Origin: Hymenobacter roseosalivarius DSM 11622
Lineage (GTDB): Bacteria > Bacteroidota > Bacteroidia > Cytophagales > Hymenobacteraceae
DNA length: 64,000 bases
Assembly: GCF_900176135.1 (NCBI RefSeq)
Contig: NZ_FWWW01000036.1
Location: 20,066-84,065, forward strand
Reading direction: 5' to 3'
Under the pieces are notes generated by a model. It made no database searches. It saw only the letters and a list, made by a program, of their open reading frames with translations, and was not told the origin of the DNA. Made by a program: the position numbers and the translations under genes. Each line of letters begins with the position of its first letter. Positions within the stretch are counted from its first letter, which is position 1. This document shows positions 33,974 to 43,900 of the stretch, piece after piece.

Positions 33974-34792
33974 GACAGGTACACGGAAGCTGGGCTGCTG
34001 TATACGCTGAAAGCCACGAATTGTGTCGGGGGGCTTTTTTGAGAGAAGGCCCGATTTATCCACAGGGTTAATAACTTTTTAAAAGAGATTTTAAGAAATA
34101 TTTTTTTAATCCCCTACCATTAGGGCTGTGCATAAGTTGATAAGATTTGAGAGTTATACACAGGGCTGAAAACTTGTGTACAAGCTCAGGCTTATGCACC
34201 AGCTATCAACAGGGTATGTGGATTGTAAATGGCTGATTTTAAACGAATTATTCAGATTATTCACAATTCAAACGTTATCCACGAATCCACAATCCACACC
34301 AACCCGGCAGTGTGGATTAGGTCTTTTTTGGGGCGAAGTTGTCCACCCTTATCCACAGCCGAAGTGTGCTGTATTGGCTTCCAGACCGGCAAATAAACTT
34401 GTCCGCAATTTCTCCACGAGTTATCCCCAGGTTACGCCTGTATTATCCACAGATTACCTACGTATGGATGACCGCGTGGATAACCTGGTGTATAGCCTGT
34501 GGAAAACCCGAAAAAAGCTCCCTGGTGCGGCAGAAGAGCAGTTGTTGACTTGTGGATAGCGCCGCTCAAAGCCGAAGCAGTTCATGAGCAGCCATAGCTG
34601 TCAGGACAAACTCAACCAACGGGATTATCGGAGCAGCCAGGCAAAAACAAAAAGCTGGTTACGCTCCGTCTAGGGCCAGATAGAGCGTAACCAGCTTTTT
34701 ATTCTCACGACCAGAAACTGAGGATAATCAGGGTAATCGGGTAGGCACGGTCTTTTCGGCCCTTGGAAATGCTCTCACGGCTATTAATCAGC
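33974..34792. other. oriC: Putative chromosomal replication origin (oriC)
   Basis: An 819-bp gap without a credible gene. Exact TTATNCACA DnaA boxes occur at 34056-34064, 34154-34162, 34257-34265, 34349-34357 and 34443-34451, with one on the other strand at 34127-34135. One-mismatch boxes are at 34192, 34275, 34311, 34421, 34475, 34498 and 34551. Next to the first box, 34065-34115 is very A/T-rich with a T7 run, a good candidate for the unwinding element. Density, box orientation bias and an adjacent AT segment are the hallmarks of bacterial origins. dnaA itself is not in the window. mnmG (5 kb away) and recF (24 kb) are frequent origin neighbours. Confidence 0.85.
34649..34700. terminator. 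Terminator at the right edge of the origin region
   Basis: Two perfectly complementary 18-nt arms (34649-34666 and 34683-34700) with A5 and T5 ends. It lies about 90 bp past the stop of the leftward Ig-like lipoprotein gene and would shield the origin from its transcripts. Confidence 0.85.
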
Positions 34793-36427
34793 CTAAAAAG
34801 CCAGGTTCTCCTCCTGCTCCCAGTTAGAGCGTACTTCGAGCTTCTTGGAAAAAAGATACACTGGCTCAGCCGGCAGCCGAAACTGCGGGTCGCCGCCGCG
34901 CCAAGTACCGTTGGCGTCAGCATCAATCAGTACCCGAATCTGATAAGAGCCGGGGGCAATATTGCTGAACACGTAGCGATTTTTCGGACTGTCGAGCACG
35001 GCCACGGGCTGGAAGCTGTCGTTTATCAGCTGAACCTGGTAGCGCGTGAACTTGGTTTTGATGGCCCCGGATAGCGTACCCGTTGGTGATTGGTCGGATA
35101 CGCGCAGCCGCAGCGGCCGCAAGCCCAACGACTGGCCCGTGACGCTGGTAATGGCGGTGCTATCGAGGATGATTGTAGCTGTTTTCTTGGCCTTCAAATT
35201 CAATTTGATGGTTAAACGGGCGCGGTCGGGGCTGAGCGTACCGTCCTGGGGCAGGCGAAGCGGTCGGCGGGCTGTCGAGTCTTCCACCAAGGTGCCAAAA
35301 GGCTGGTTAGGGAGCAAAATAATTGGCTCGGTGAACAGAAACCGCACCTGCCCCTGAGAATATACTTCCTGCGGGTTGTTTTCGACGGTATAGGCCGGCC
35401 CACGCCGCGCCGCGTTACCCTGAAAGCGTACATTAATGGTGTCGCGGCCTATATTGCCCACGCTATCGGTGGCGGTTAGCACATATCGCCCCTCCGCGAC
35501 GGCTTTCGTTTTATAAAGCACCACCGATTTGCCCTGATCAGTCACCTGCAGGGCATTATTTAGCTGCGTCATGGCTTCGGGGGAAGGAGCCGCGCCACCT
35601 TCGGGCAAAGGTGCTACCACGGCTTGGCGGACACCTTCGTTGTAGCTCACTTTGAACTGAGTGGGCGCACCCTGCCGGCCAGTGGCCAGCGGGCGGCGGG
35701 CATCAGGGCGCACCATCACCAGCGGTATTGAGTCGAGGCCAGGCGCTACGGTAATCAGCTCGGGCAGGTAGGCTATCCTCTCTCCTTCCTCGTAGCGGCG
35801 CGTATTATTTTTGTCTTGCAGGGCAAACAGGCGGTAGCGGCCCTCCCGCAGATTTTGAAAAGCGTACTGCCCATCTTTGGTGGTACGGACAAGATAATAC
35901 GGCTTACCCCGCCGAATATTAGCCGTATCAGCTTCCGGGTAAAGAATAACCGATATGTCCTCGGCCGTTCGCTTGGTGAGTAGGTCCGTGACGCGCCCAA
36001 ATACGCGGCCCGAATCCAGATCGGCACCCGTGCTGAAGCTCAGCATGACGTTGGGCGCTACGTTGCTCTCCGTAATATCCGTAATGGCCGTGCCGAAGTT
36101 GAACGAGTAGGTCGTGTTTTTATCGAGAGGCTGTTCAAAGGTGAGCGTGATGCCACCCTTGTCTTCACGCACCTGATACTTATTCTCATCCGGAATAACG
36201 GGCGCGATAATCAGGTTCTTTTGCAAATCCTTCAGCTGCACCGTCTCCGAGAATTCCAGGCGAATGCTTTGTTGGCTGACGTTGCGCGCGCCCTGCTCCG
36301 GCGAGGTTCGTACCAGCTTAGGCACCGTCAGATCCTTCGGCCCACCCTCGGGCGAGCTGACAGCCGCGCAGCCACTTATTCCACCTCCAATTCCCAGTAA
36401 AAACAGCAGACGAGCGCGTACAGACAT
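34793..36427 (-). CDS. Ig-like-domain lipoprotein (Big_5 / SbsA type), cell envelope
   Basis: About 544 residues from ATG 36427. The signal peptide ends in a lipobox (GGGISGC), then a Big_5/SbsA Ig-like domain from residue ~38 (VPKLVRTSPEQGARNVSQQSIRLEFSETV) and a second beta-rich domain near 150-230 that looks like a carboxypeptidase-regulatory or SpaA-like fold (GQYAFQNLREGRYRLFALQDKN). A similar element recurs at the C-terminus (YVFSNIAPGSYQIRVLIDADANGTW). This kind of envelope lipoprotein is common in Bacteroidota; its role is unknown. Upstream is the 36429-36555 repeat. Confidence 0.85.
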   Translation of the reverse strand: MSVRARLLFLLGIGGGISGCAAVSSPEGGPKDLTVPKLVRTSPEQGARNVSQQSIRLEFSETVQLKDLQKNLIIAPVIPDENKYQVREDKGGITLTFEQPLDKNTTYSFNFGTAITDITESNVAPNVMLSFSTGADLDSGRVFGRVTDLLTKRTAEDISVILYPEADTANIRRGKPYYLVRTTKDGQYAFQNLREGRYRLFALQDKNNTRRYEEGERIAYLPELITVAPGLDSIPLVMVRPDARRPLATGRQGAPTQFKVSYNEGVRQAVVAPLPEGGAAPSPEAMTQLNNALQVTDQGKSVVLYKTKAVAEGRYVLTATDSVGNIGRDTINVRFQGNAARRGPAYTVENNPQEVYSQGQVRFLFTEPIILLPNQPFGTLVEDSTARRPLRLPQDGTLSPDRARLTIKLNLKAKKTATIILDSTAITSVTGQSLGLRPLRLRVSDQSPTGTLSGAIKTKFTRYQVQLINDSFQPVAVLDSPKNRYVFSNIAPGSYQIRVLIDADANGTWRGGDPQFRLPAEPVYLFSKKLEVRSNWEQEENLAF

Positions 36428-36428
36428 C

Positions 36429-36555
36429 AAAGGTGAAGTGGTGAAAGGTAAGATGGTGAGTTTGTGAAGAGTGAAGGAGTGAAAGGTGAGATTCTACAAC
36501 TGTCCTAATTGCCACTTCATAAATTCACCATCTCACCTTTCACCACTTCACCTTT
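36429..36555. repeat. Inverted repeat of GTGAA-rich arms
   Basis: 31-nt arms at 36429-36459 and 36525-36555 are complementary with one mismatch. The arm is built of GGTGA/GTGAA units (GTGAAGTGGTGAAAGG), and a related but shorter pair is at 45282-45349. It spans the gap between two leftward genes and reaches into the last codons of the methyltransferase gene. Confidence 0.75.
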
Positions 36556-37441
36556 TAGCAGCTACGTAAATTAAGCTTGAATATTGCCCTTCGTGCTCCG
36601 CCGCGTATTGATTGGACTTGTAGCCGGCTTTAAGTACGCTTAGCAACCCACCATTACGCTCGGCGCGGTGCTTTTCGCTGAGCATGCTCACGTAATAAGC
36701 GTCTAGGGGCAACGGCAATGTTTCCCGAACCACGAGCTTATGCCTTTTGAGCAAAAGGGTCATGGTTTTGGGGCTGAAATGGTACAAGTGACGCGGCACG
36801 TCGTAGGCAGCCCAGTCCTGGCGGTAGTGCTGGGCATCGAAGCTTTCTACGTTGGGCACGGCAATGACCAGCACGCCGTCGGGCTTGAGCGAGCCGATAA
36901 GCTGCTTAAGCGTACCGGTCAGCTCGTGTACGTGTTCGAGCACATGCCAGAGCGTAATAGCATCAAACGACTCAGGAGAAAAGCCCCCCAGATCCTCCGC
37001 GCCGATGGGCTGACCCACGCGGCGCGCCGCTTCTTCGCGGGCGCGGGCATTAGGCTCCAAGCCGGCTACCTGCCAGCCATTTGACTTACAGGCCGCCAGA
37101 AAATGCCCGGTGCCGCAGCCGTAATCCAAGACTTTTCCTTTACGGGGGGCTTTTTTATTGAGCAAAGCCACCTTGCGGCGCATGGTAAAAAACCGCGCGA
37201 CTTTGTAGGCCTGATTAATGACGCCTTGGGCTCCGCTGTTGTGCGACACGTACTCGTCCGACTCGTAGTAGCGCCCGATGTCGGCGGCCCCGGGCCGCGG
37301 GTTCGTGAACTGAAAGCCGCAGCTCTCGCACTGCACGATGGCAAAGCTTTCGTTGCTTACCGACTTGTCTTCTACGACCAGCTTGTTGCGAAACTCGCTT
37401 TTGCCGCACACCGGGCAGGCTGACAGACGTTCGTAGGACAC
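36548..37441 (-). CDS. SAM-dependent methyltransferase with N-terminal zinc ribbon
   Basis: 297 residues. An N-terminal zinc ribbon (CPVCG...CESCGF, residues ~8-40) is followed by a class I Rossmann methyltransferase with the SAM motif VLDYGCGTGHFLAACK near residue 104 and later LWHVLEHV and DGVLVIAVPNVESFD. This zinc-ribbon plus Methyltransf_11/23 layout is seen in cell-surface polysaccharide and small-molecule methyltransferases; the substrate is unknown. The start is a GTG at 37441. The 3' end overlaps the adjacent inverted repeat. Confidence 0.87.
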   Translation of the reverse strand: MSYERLSACPVCGKSEFRNKLVVEDKSVSNESFAIVQCESCGFQFTNPRPGAADIGRYYESDEYVSHNSGAQGVINQAYKVARFFTMRRKVALLNKKAPRKGKVLDYGCGTGHFLAACKSNGWQVAGLEPNARAREEAARRVGQPIGAEDLGGFSPESFDAITLWHVLEHVHELTGTLKQLIGSLKPDGVLVIAVPNVESFDAQHYRQDWAAYDVPRHLYHFSPKTMTLLLKRHKLVVRETLPLPLDAYYVSMLSEKHRAERNGGLLSVLKAGYKSNQYAAEHEGQYSSLIYVAAKR

Positions 37442-37494
37442 AGGTTAAAGAATAGAATTTTTGGTAAAAGTAACAGATATGTCTCTGGACTCCT

Positions 37495-37758
37495 TTACCC
37501 GAAAAAAAGCTCAATAAAAGCCAATTGAAATGTTAATAGGAAACTGAAGTACCAAATAGCTGACAAAGCCACGGTGAACGATACCCATCGTATAGCAGCC
37601 CAATAACGCTGCAACCGTAGATGGTGGATACCTAAGAGTAAACCTGCGACAGTTTCGAATCCTAACAAGGGAAAAAGCGCGTCCAGCACTAAACTAGGGC
37701 GGATCAAATGAGGTGCAACAGGAGAAACATTGCTTATCCAAAGCAATAAGCTTCCCAT
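37495..37758 (-). CDS. Possible small membrane protein, doubtful
   Basis: 87 residues with two or three hydrophobic segments (SLLLWISN..., LVLDALFPLLGFETVAGLLLGI, WVSFTVALSAIWYFSFLLTFQLAFIELFF). The hydrophobic frame continues upstream of ATG 37758 (STYLLITGLTVAG) right up to the mnmG stop in the same frame, without a start codon, so the real N-terminus is unclear. The 37442-37848 gap is AT-richer than its surroundings. It may be a real short gene, or the remnant of one. Confidence 0.4.
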   Translation of the reverse strand: MGSLLLWISNVSPVAPHLIRPSLVLDALFPLLGFETVAGLLLGIHHLRLQRYWAAIRWVSFTVALSAIWYFSFLLTFQLAFIELFFG

Positions 37759-37848
37759 GCCTGCTACGGTTAGCCCAGTAATAAGTAGATAAGTAGAAAT
37801 GAATGGGATAGATTTCGCCGAAGCGAATCTGCGCCTGCCGCTTCCACC

Positions 37849-39717
37849 TTATTTTCCTAAATAGACCATCAACACCGAAATATCGGCCGGTGATACGCCG
37901 CTAATGCGGGCAGCCTGGCCAATGGTTTCGGGCTGCACGCGCAGGAGTTTCTCGCGCGCCTCGTGCGACAGGGCCGGCATCTGCTTATAATCCAAGCGGC
38001 CCTGAATCACGAAGTTCTCCAGCTCACCCACGCGGGCCGCCTGCAAGTGCTCCTTCTGAATATATGATTCGTACTTGATGGCAATAATAGCCTGCTCCAG
38101 GCTGTCGGGCTGATATTGGCCCAGCTCCAAAGCGAGTGTAGGAAGGTGGCGCGTAAGGTGCTCCAGCTCCACGTTGGGCCGACGCAGTAGGTTTACAGCC
38201 CGCGTTTTCTCGCTGATGGTAGCCGAGCCCAGCTCCGTGAGCAGCCCGTTTATCTCGGTCGGCTCGATGGATTTCTTCTGTAGATATTCTATTACCTCAG
38301 CCGTTTCGCGCTGCTTTTGCTCTACGCGCCGCATCCGCTCTTCTGAGGCCAAGCCTAGCGCGTAGCCCATGGGCGTGAGGCGCAAGTCGGCGTTGTCCTG
38401 GCGGAGCACGATGCGGTGCTCGGCGCGGGAGGTGAACATGCGGTAGGGCTCGTCGGTGCCTTTGTTTACGAGGTCGTCGATGAGCACACCGATGTAGGCC
38501 TCACTCCTTTTCAGGACGAAAGGCTGCTTGCCATGTACCCGGTTGTGAGCGTTAATACCAGCCATCAGGCCCTGGCAGGCAGCTTCCTCGTAGCCCGTGG
38601 TGCCGTTGATCTGGCCCGCAAAATAGAGGTTGCGCACATGCTTGGTTTCCAGCGTCAGGTTGAGCTGGGTTGGCGGGAAAAAGTCGTACTCAATGGCATA
38701 GCCGGGCCGGAACATCTTGGCGTTCTCAAAGCCCGCAATCTTGCGCAAGGCCTGGTACTGCACATCTTCGGGCAACGAGCTGCTGAAGCCGTTGATGTAC
38801 ATCTCCACCGTGCTGCTGCCCTCAGGCTCCACGAAAATCTGGTGGCGGTCCTTGTCGGCGAAGCGGTTGATTTTGTCCTCCACCGATGGGCAATAGCGTG
38901 GCCCCAATCCCTTGATGCGACCCTGAAACATGGGCGACTTCTCGAAACCCGTGCGCAGGATTTCGTGCACCTCCGGGTTGGTGTAGGTGATGTAGCACGG
39001 CCGCTGCTTTATCAGCGTAGGCGTGTCGAGGTAAGAGAAGCGGCCGGGCACTTCGTCGCCGGGCTGCTGCTCCATTTTGGAGTAATCCAGCGAGCGGCCA
39101 TCCACGCGGGGCGGCGTCCCGGTTTTCATGCGGCCGGCCTCAAAGCCTAGCTCGATAAGCTGCTCGGTGATGCCGGAGCTGGCTTTTTCGGCTGCCCGAC
39201 CACCGCCAAACTGCTTCTCGCCAATATGAATCAGGCCATTGAGGAAGGTACCGTTGGTGAGCACCACAGCCTTACTGCGGAACTCAACTCCTAAGGCAGT
39301 TTTGACACCTACTATGGTTTCGTTTTCTACTAACAAACCCGTTACGGCTTCCTGCCAGAAATCAACGTTTAATGTTTGCTCCAGCGTTAGGCGCCACTCT
39401 TCGGCGAAGCGCATCCGGTCGCTCTGGGCGCGGGGGCTCCACATGGCCGGGCCTTTCGACCGGTTCAGCATCCTGAACTGAATCATGGTTTTGTCGGTCA
39501 CGATGCCACTTTGTCCCCCAAGAGCATCCACCTCGCGCACAATCTGCCCCTTGGCCACCCCGCCCATGGCCGGATTGCACGACATCTGGGCGATAGTGTT
39601 CATGTTCATGGTCACGAGCAGCACCTTGGAGCCGAGGTTTGCGGCCGCGGCGGCCGCTTCGCAACCCGCGTGGCCGGCACCTACTACAATGACATCATAT
39701 TCTTCTTGCTGAAACAT
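37849..39717 (-). CDS. mnmG: tRNA uridine-5-carboxymethylaminomethyl modification enzyme MnmG (GidA)
   Basis: About 622 residues from ATG 39717 ([29 protein letters not shown]). The FAD-binding [12 protein letters not shown] motif opens the protein; [35 protein letters not shown] and the C-terminal [18 protein letters not shown] are family blocks. With MnmE it makes the cmnm5 group on the wobble uridine of several tRNAs. The longer frame to 39780 is not used. The nearby GGGGGC-T run and a REP pair sit just upstream. In many bacteria mnmG is origin-linked, as here. Confidence 0.95.
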   Translation of the reverse strand: MFQQEEYDVIVVGAGHAGCEAAAAAANLGSKVLLVTMNMNTIAQMSCNPAMGGVAKGQIVREVDALGGQSGIVTDKTMIQFRMLNRSKGPAMWSPRAQSDRMRFAEEWRLTLEQTLNVDFWQEAVTGLLVENETIVGVKTALGVEFRSKAVVLTNGTFLNGLIHIGEKQFGGGRAAEKASSGITEQLIELGFEAGRMKTGTPPRVDGRSLDYSKMEQQPGDEVPGRFSYLDTPTLIKQRPCYITYTNPEVHEILRTGFEKSPMFQGRIKGLGPRYCPSVEDKINRFADKDRHQIFVEPEGSSTVEMYINGFSSSLPEDVQYQALRKIAGFENAKMFRPGYAIEYDFFPPTQLNLTLETKHVRNLYFAGQINGTTGYEEAACQGLMAGINAHNRVHGKQPFVLKRSEAYIGVLIDDLVNKGTDEPYRMFTSRAEHRIVLRQDNADLRLTPMGYALGLASEERMRRVEQKQRETAEVIEYLQKKSIEPTEINGLLTELGSATISEKTRAVNLLRRPNVELEHLTRHLPTLALELGQYQPDSLEQAIIAIKYESYIQKEHLQAARVGELENFVIQGRLDYKQMPALSHEAREKLLRVQPETIGQAARISGVSPADISVLMVYLGK

Positions 39718-39763
39718 GGCTGGGGGCTTTTTTGGCTGTCGTGGTAAACAGCAAACACCTGAT

Positions 39764-39872
39764 TTGTAGGAACGCGCCACGGCACGCTCGTCGCTGGTTG
39801 TTGTGAATTATTCGTTAAGTATAATCGCCTTGATGCCAACAACGACGAACGCGCCGTGGCGCGTTCCTACAA
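39764..39872. repeat. REP-like inverted repeat upstream of mnmG
   Basis: 30-nt arms at 39764-39793 and 39843-39872, complementary with two mismatches and each containing a CGCGCCACGGCGCG-like palindrome. It lies between mnmG and ybeY, in a gap of 223 bp with no other feature. Confidence 0.75.
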
Positions 39873-39940
39873 GCCAAAAAACCGCCGCCGTTTGTACGAC
39901 CTGCGGTTTCCTGATAAGTTTAAAAAACGAGGCAACGTGC

Positions 39941-40432
39941 TCAGAACGTGCGCAAAGATAGGCAGTAATCCTCTTTTTTGCTCATGGCCGTCTGGCTCAG
40001 CAGGTCTTTGTCCTGGTAGCCAAGCAAGTGCAGCATACCGTGAATCATGACGCGGTGCAGCTCGTCGCAGAAGGATACGCCTAGCTGCTCAGCGTTTTCG
40101 CGCACTCGCTCCACGCTGATGAAAATGTCGCCCTCAATAATGTCCGACGTATCAGCATTGTCGAAGGTGATAACGTCGGTGTAGGTATCATGGTCGAGAT
40201 ACTCAACATTTACGCGGTGCAGGTACTCATCCGAGCAAAAAATGTAGGTAAGCTGCACGATTTTGTGCTCGTGCACCTCAGCTACGCGCTCAATCCAGCT
40301 CGTTAACGCTTCCGCCTCGGCTAGCTCGAATTCTACATCTTCTACGATAAACTCAATGCCGTGTACCTCGTGCGACTGCTCGGGCAGGCCGTTGTTCATC
40401 TCGTCCTCAGTACCGGGCGGGTGTTGGTTCAT
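39941..40432 (-). CDS. ybeY: Endoribonuclease YbeY
   Basis: 163 residues. The zinc site is HGMLHLLGYQD near the C-terminus (the usual form is HGxLHLxGYDH, so the last His is not visible), preceded by VNVEYLDHDTYTDVITFDN, the family's strand-turn block. YbeY matures 16S rRNA 3' ends and takes part in ribosome quality control. The ATG at 40432 overlaps the stop of the preceding ATP-binding gene by 4 bp (coupled translation). Confidence 0.9.
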   Translation of the reverse strand: MNQHPPGTEDEMNNGLPEQSHEVHGIEFIVEDVEFELAEAEALTSWIERVAEVHEHKIVQLTYIFCSDEYLHRVNVEYLDHDTYTDVITFDNADTSDIIEGDIFISVERVRENAEQLGVSFCDELHRVMIHGMLHLLGYQDKDLLSQTAMSKKEDYCLSLRTF

Positions 40433-40890
40433 GCCGCGCTATGATCGGAAGAAAAAGTATCGGCATCTGATGCTTCCAAGTCGGAAGTAGGAGCCAACAG
40501 GAACGTAAGCTGCACGTTGCGGCCCTCCTTCTGAAACTCTACCTCATCAGCAAGATGGCGAATCAGGAAAATACCACGGCCACCAGGGTTTTCCAGATTC
40601 TCGGGAGTCGTTGGGTCAATCAGATTGGTAAAATCGAAGCCATCGCCCTGATCTTCGACTTCAAATTTGATGCGGTCGGGAGCTACTTGCAGCGACAGGT
40701 ACACGTTCTTGTCCTTGTCGAATTTATTGCCATGACGAATAGCATTATTGACGGCTTCCGTGACGGCAACCATGATATTGCCATAGATGTCGTCCTCGAT
40801 TTCAAAGGTTTCCTTCGAGTTATCGATGAAGCTTTCTACTACGCGAATATTCTCAACAAGCGAAGGAATCTGAATTTTAACCTGCTTCAT
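40429..40890 (-). CDS. RsbW/SpoIIAB-type serine kinase/anti-sigma factor-like ATP-binding protein
   Basis: 153 residues of an HATPase_c domain: the N box VAVTEAVNNAIRHGNKF, then KFEVEDQGDGFDFTNL (G1 box) and NPGGRGIFLIRHLADEVEF (G2). The family phosphorylates anti-sigma antagonists or acts as anti-sigma factor; the target is unknown here. It is stop-to-start coupled with ybeY and follows the DUF4175 gene on the same strand (45 bp gap). Confidence 0.87.
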   Translation of the reverse strand: MKQVKIQIPSLVENIRVVESFIDNSKETFEIEDDIYGNIMVAVTEAVNNAIRHGNKFDKDKNVYLSLQVAPDRIKFEVEDQGDGFDFTNLIDPTTPENLENPGGRGIFLIRHLADEVEFQKEGRNVQLTFLLAPTSDLEASDADTFSSDHSAA

Positions 40891-40935
40891 AATAAGTATA
40901 AGAGGGAGGGCAGCAGCGGTAAAAGTAGCGAGACG

Positions 40936-43900
40936 CTACTTCATTTTCTGAAAATATTCACTTACCTCCCGCTGATAGTACGGCGTGAGGGCGGGCGGTA
41001 CAGTGCGGAGCAGCTCAGTTTGCCGCTCTTTTTGCCGCTTATATTGATCGAAAGCGGGTGGAAAAACAGGTGGCTTCGCTTGGGCCGTTTGCGCTTCGCG
41101 CTTGTCATCAAGGTCCCGCTCCCGAGCCGATTTTTCGGCTTCCAGCAAGCGAGTCAAGATTTGGCGCTGGCGCATAACAGTCTCCTCCGTCAGCCGCTTG
41201 TTTACGAGGTCGGTTTCGGTTTGTTCCATTAATTTTTTCAGGTCGCCGGTGCCGCCCTGGCCCTCTTGTCCTTTACCTTTTTGCCCCCCAGACTGCTGCT
41301 GCATTTTGTCCAGCTCCTTGAGCGCCTCGCGCAGCATTTGCTGCTGGCTGGCCAGCTTAGCCAGCTCCTCCGACAAGGCCCGCCCCTGCTTGCCGCTCTG
41401 TTGCAGCTGCTGAATCTGTTGGTTGAGCTGCTGCTGCATCCGGCCCATCTGGCCTTCGCCGGCAGCCTGGCCCTTCTTCTTCTTGCGGCCCGGCTTGCCG
41501 TCGCCCTGCTGGCTTTGCTGGCTTTGGCGCTGCTGCTCCTGCATTTGCTGCAAGGCGTCGTTGAGCATCAAAGCCAGATTGTTCATGCTGGTCATGGCTA
41601 GCTGCTGGCTGCTGGTGGCCTTGCTCACGTTGCGCTGCCGAATCTGGTTCAACGACTCGTCCATCTGCCCATTCATCTCGCCTACTTCGCGGGTCACGAA
41701 GCTTTGGATCTGAAATACCTTTTTGGCCAACACATACAGGGAGTCCTGCACCACGGCCGCGTCGTCCTTGAGCTTGCGCTGAGTCTGGCCGAGCTGCACG
41801 AAGCGCGGATCAGTCTGGTCTACCTGGCGGAAGTCCTTCATCAGGCCTTCCTGGTTGAAGCTGATTTTGAGTAGATTCTCCAGGATGTCACGCAGGCTAT
41901 CGATGTTTTCCTGCTGCTTATCGCCTTCCTCTTCTTCCTGCTGCTCACGCATCTGCTGCGCCATTTTCTGCATTTTTTGGCCGGCATCCTGCTGGCTCTG
42001 GCTGGCCTTCTGGTTCTGGTTTTTGCTGAGCTGCTCCTGGCTTTCCTGCATTTCCTCGTCTACCTGCTTCTGCTGGTCTTTCATCTCATCGGCGCCATTT
42101 TCGCCATCGAGCTGTTCGTCCAGCTTTTTCAGGTCTTGGAGGTCCTGCTTTACTTCATTAAATTCCTGCTGCTTTTCGGCTTGCTGCTTTTGCAGCTCCT
42201 GCTGCTTTTGTTGCTGCTGGGGGCCTTTTTGCTGCGACTTATCGTTCTGCTGGGTTTGCTCGGCTAGCTTTTGCTGCTCCTTAGCCAGCTCCTCCAGCTT
42301 GTTGATGGCGTTTTCCTGCTTCTGTTCAAACTGGAGTTGCTTGAACATCTCCAGGGCCCGTTCCAGCTCTTTTTGCAGGGTATTTTCCTTGTTTTCGAGC
42401 TGTTGCAGCAATTTCTGCATTTCGGGCTGGGTTTGGTCCTGCTGCTGCTCCAGCAGCTTTTGCAGCTCCTCGTACAGCTTCTTGGTTTCGGGGTCGAGCA
42501 GGGTTTCCATCAGCTTTTCCAGCTCCTTGGCCTTTTCGGCCATCTCCTGGTTTTTGGGGTCGAGCTGGTCCTCGCGCTGATTCATCTCCTCAAACATCTT
42601 CTTCATGTCAGCCAGTTGCTGATCCATCTGCTGCTTCTGCTCCAACATATCCTGCAATTGCTTGCGGTCCTGGAAGTTCAGCTCGCGCTTGGTCTTGAGC
42701 TTGTCTTCGGTTTTGGCTAACTCCCGCTCTAGCTTCTTCGACTGCTCCGCCGATTTGCTCATCTGGTTCTGCACCGACTGCGACTGGGCATTCAGCTGCT
42801 CGCGTAGCTCCTTGCGGGCCGGCAGCCGAAACTCCGAACTGCGCGTGCGAGCATTTTTTGGGCCGTTCACACCGTCGTTGTCCCACACCTGCACGAAATA
42901 TTCGAGCCGGTCGCCGGGCTTCATGTTCAGGCCTGCCAAGTCCCACTGGTAAGCGTAGGCTTGGGCAGGGCCAGCCTGTAGTGGTAGCGCCCGTGTCTTA
43001 TAACCCGTGTTGGACTTAGACCCCGACGTTACCCGGTAGTTGAGCTGCAAGCGTGTAAACCCATAATCGTCGCGCAAATTGCCCCCCAGCGCCAGGTAAC
43101 GCAAGGAAGTGGTATCCGAGAAAGCCTCTAAAGTTATTTCCGGAACCTGGTCGGGAATGGCGGTGATCTGGTACTCGATAGGGTCGCGGTTGAGACTGGC
43201 GGCGTTGCGCAGGCGCACGGCGTATTCCTGGCTGCGCATGATGCGCCGCGAGGCCAGAAACTGGTCGTCGGTGGCTGTAGCTGTTACGGTTTCACTGGGG
43301 TTTTTGAAAAGTAGTTGCAGCTCATCGGTGGCTGTGGTGGCAAAGTCCCAGCGTACGGTGCTGCCTTCGGGCACGGTCAGGTTGCCGCTGTTACGGATAG
43401 TTTCGGCGGGCTTGCCCAGGTAAGTTGGATAAGAAACATGCACCGCGAAATCGCGCAGGTCGGGGCGGGCGCGGACGGTCAGGCCGTAGCCCTCGGAGGT
43501 GAAACCGGCACCGGCAAGCTGAAACTCGGTGTTGCTTTGGAGTTGCCGAAACTCGTAGCTGTAGCGGTTGTTGCTGCCAGCTTCCTTGGTCAGGCGGCGC
43601 TCGCGGCCGTTGTAGCGGATGTTAATCTCATTGGGTAAGGCCTTACCCTCAATCCGCACTTGCAGCTTAAAGTCTTCGTTGCGAAAGGCTTGCAAGTTTT
43701 TATTCTCGATGATAAACTCAAACGGCGCGGGTGGCGAGTATTTATGGCGATAATCTAAAATGCGGCCCGTACCCTGCACGAATAAGCTCGGGTACACCAG
43801 CAGCACGCCCAATACAATGGCAGCCGGCACCACCACGTACTTCCACAGCGGCCGGCTCTGCTCTTTGATCTTGATGCCTTCGCTAAACTCTAGGCCCGTA

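Noticed and set aside
34176..34559. Plus-strand ORFs across the DnaA-box region
   Set aside because: Composition is non-coding, contents are packed with DnaA boxes, and no domain is seen.
41266..42720. Leucine-rich plus-strand ORFs opposite the DUF4175 gene
   Set aside because: They are the antisense reading of Gln/Lys codon runs and have no start context or domain.
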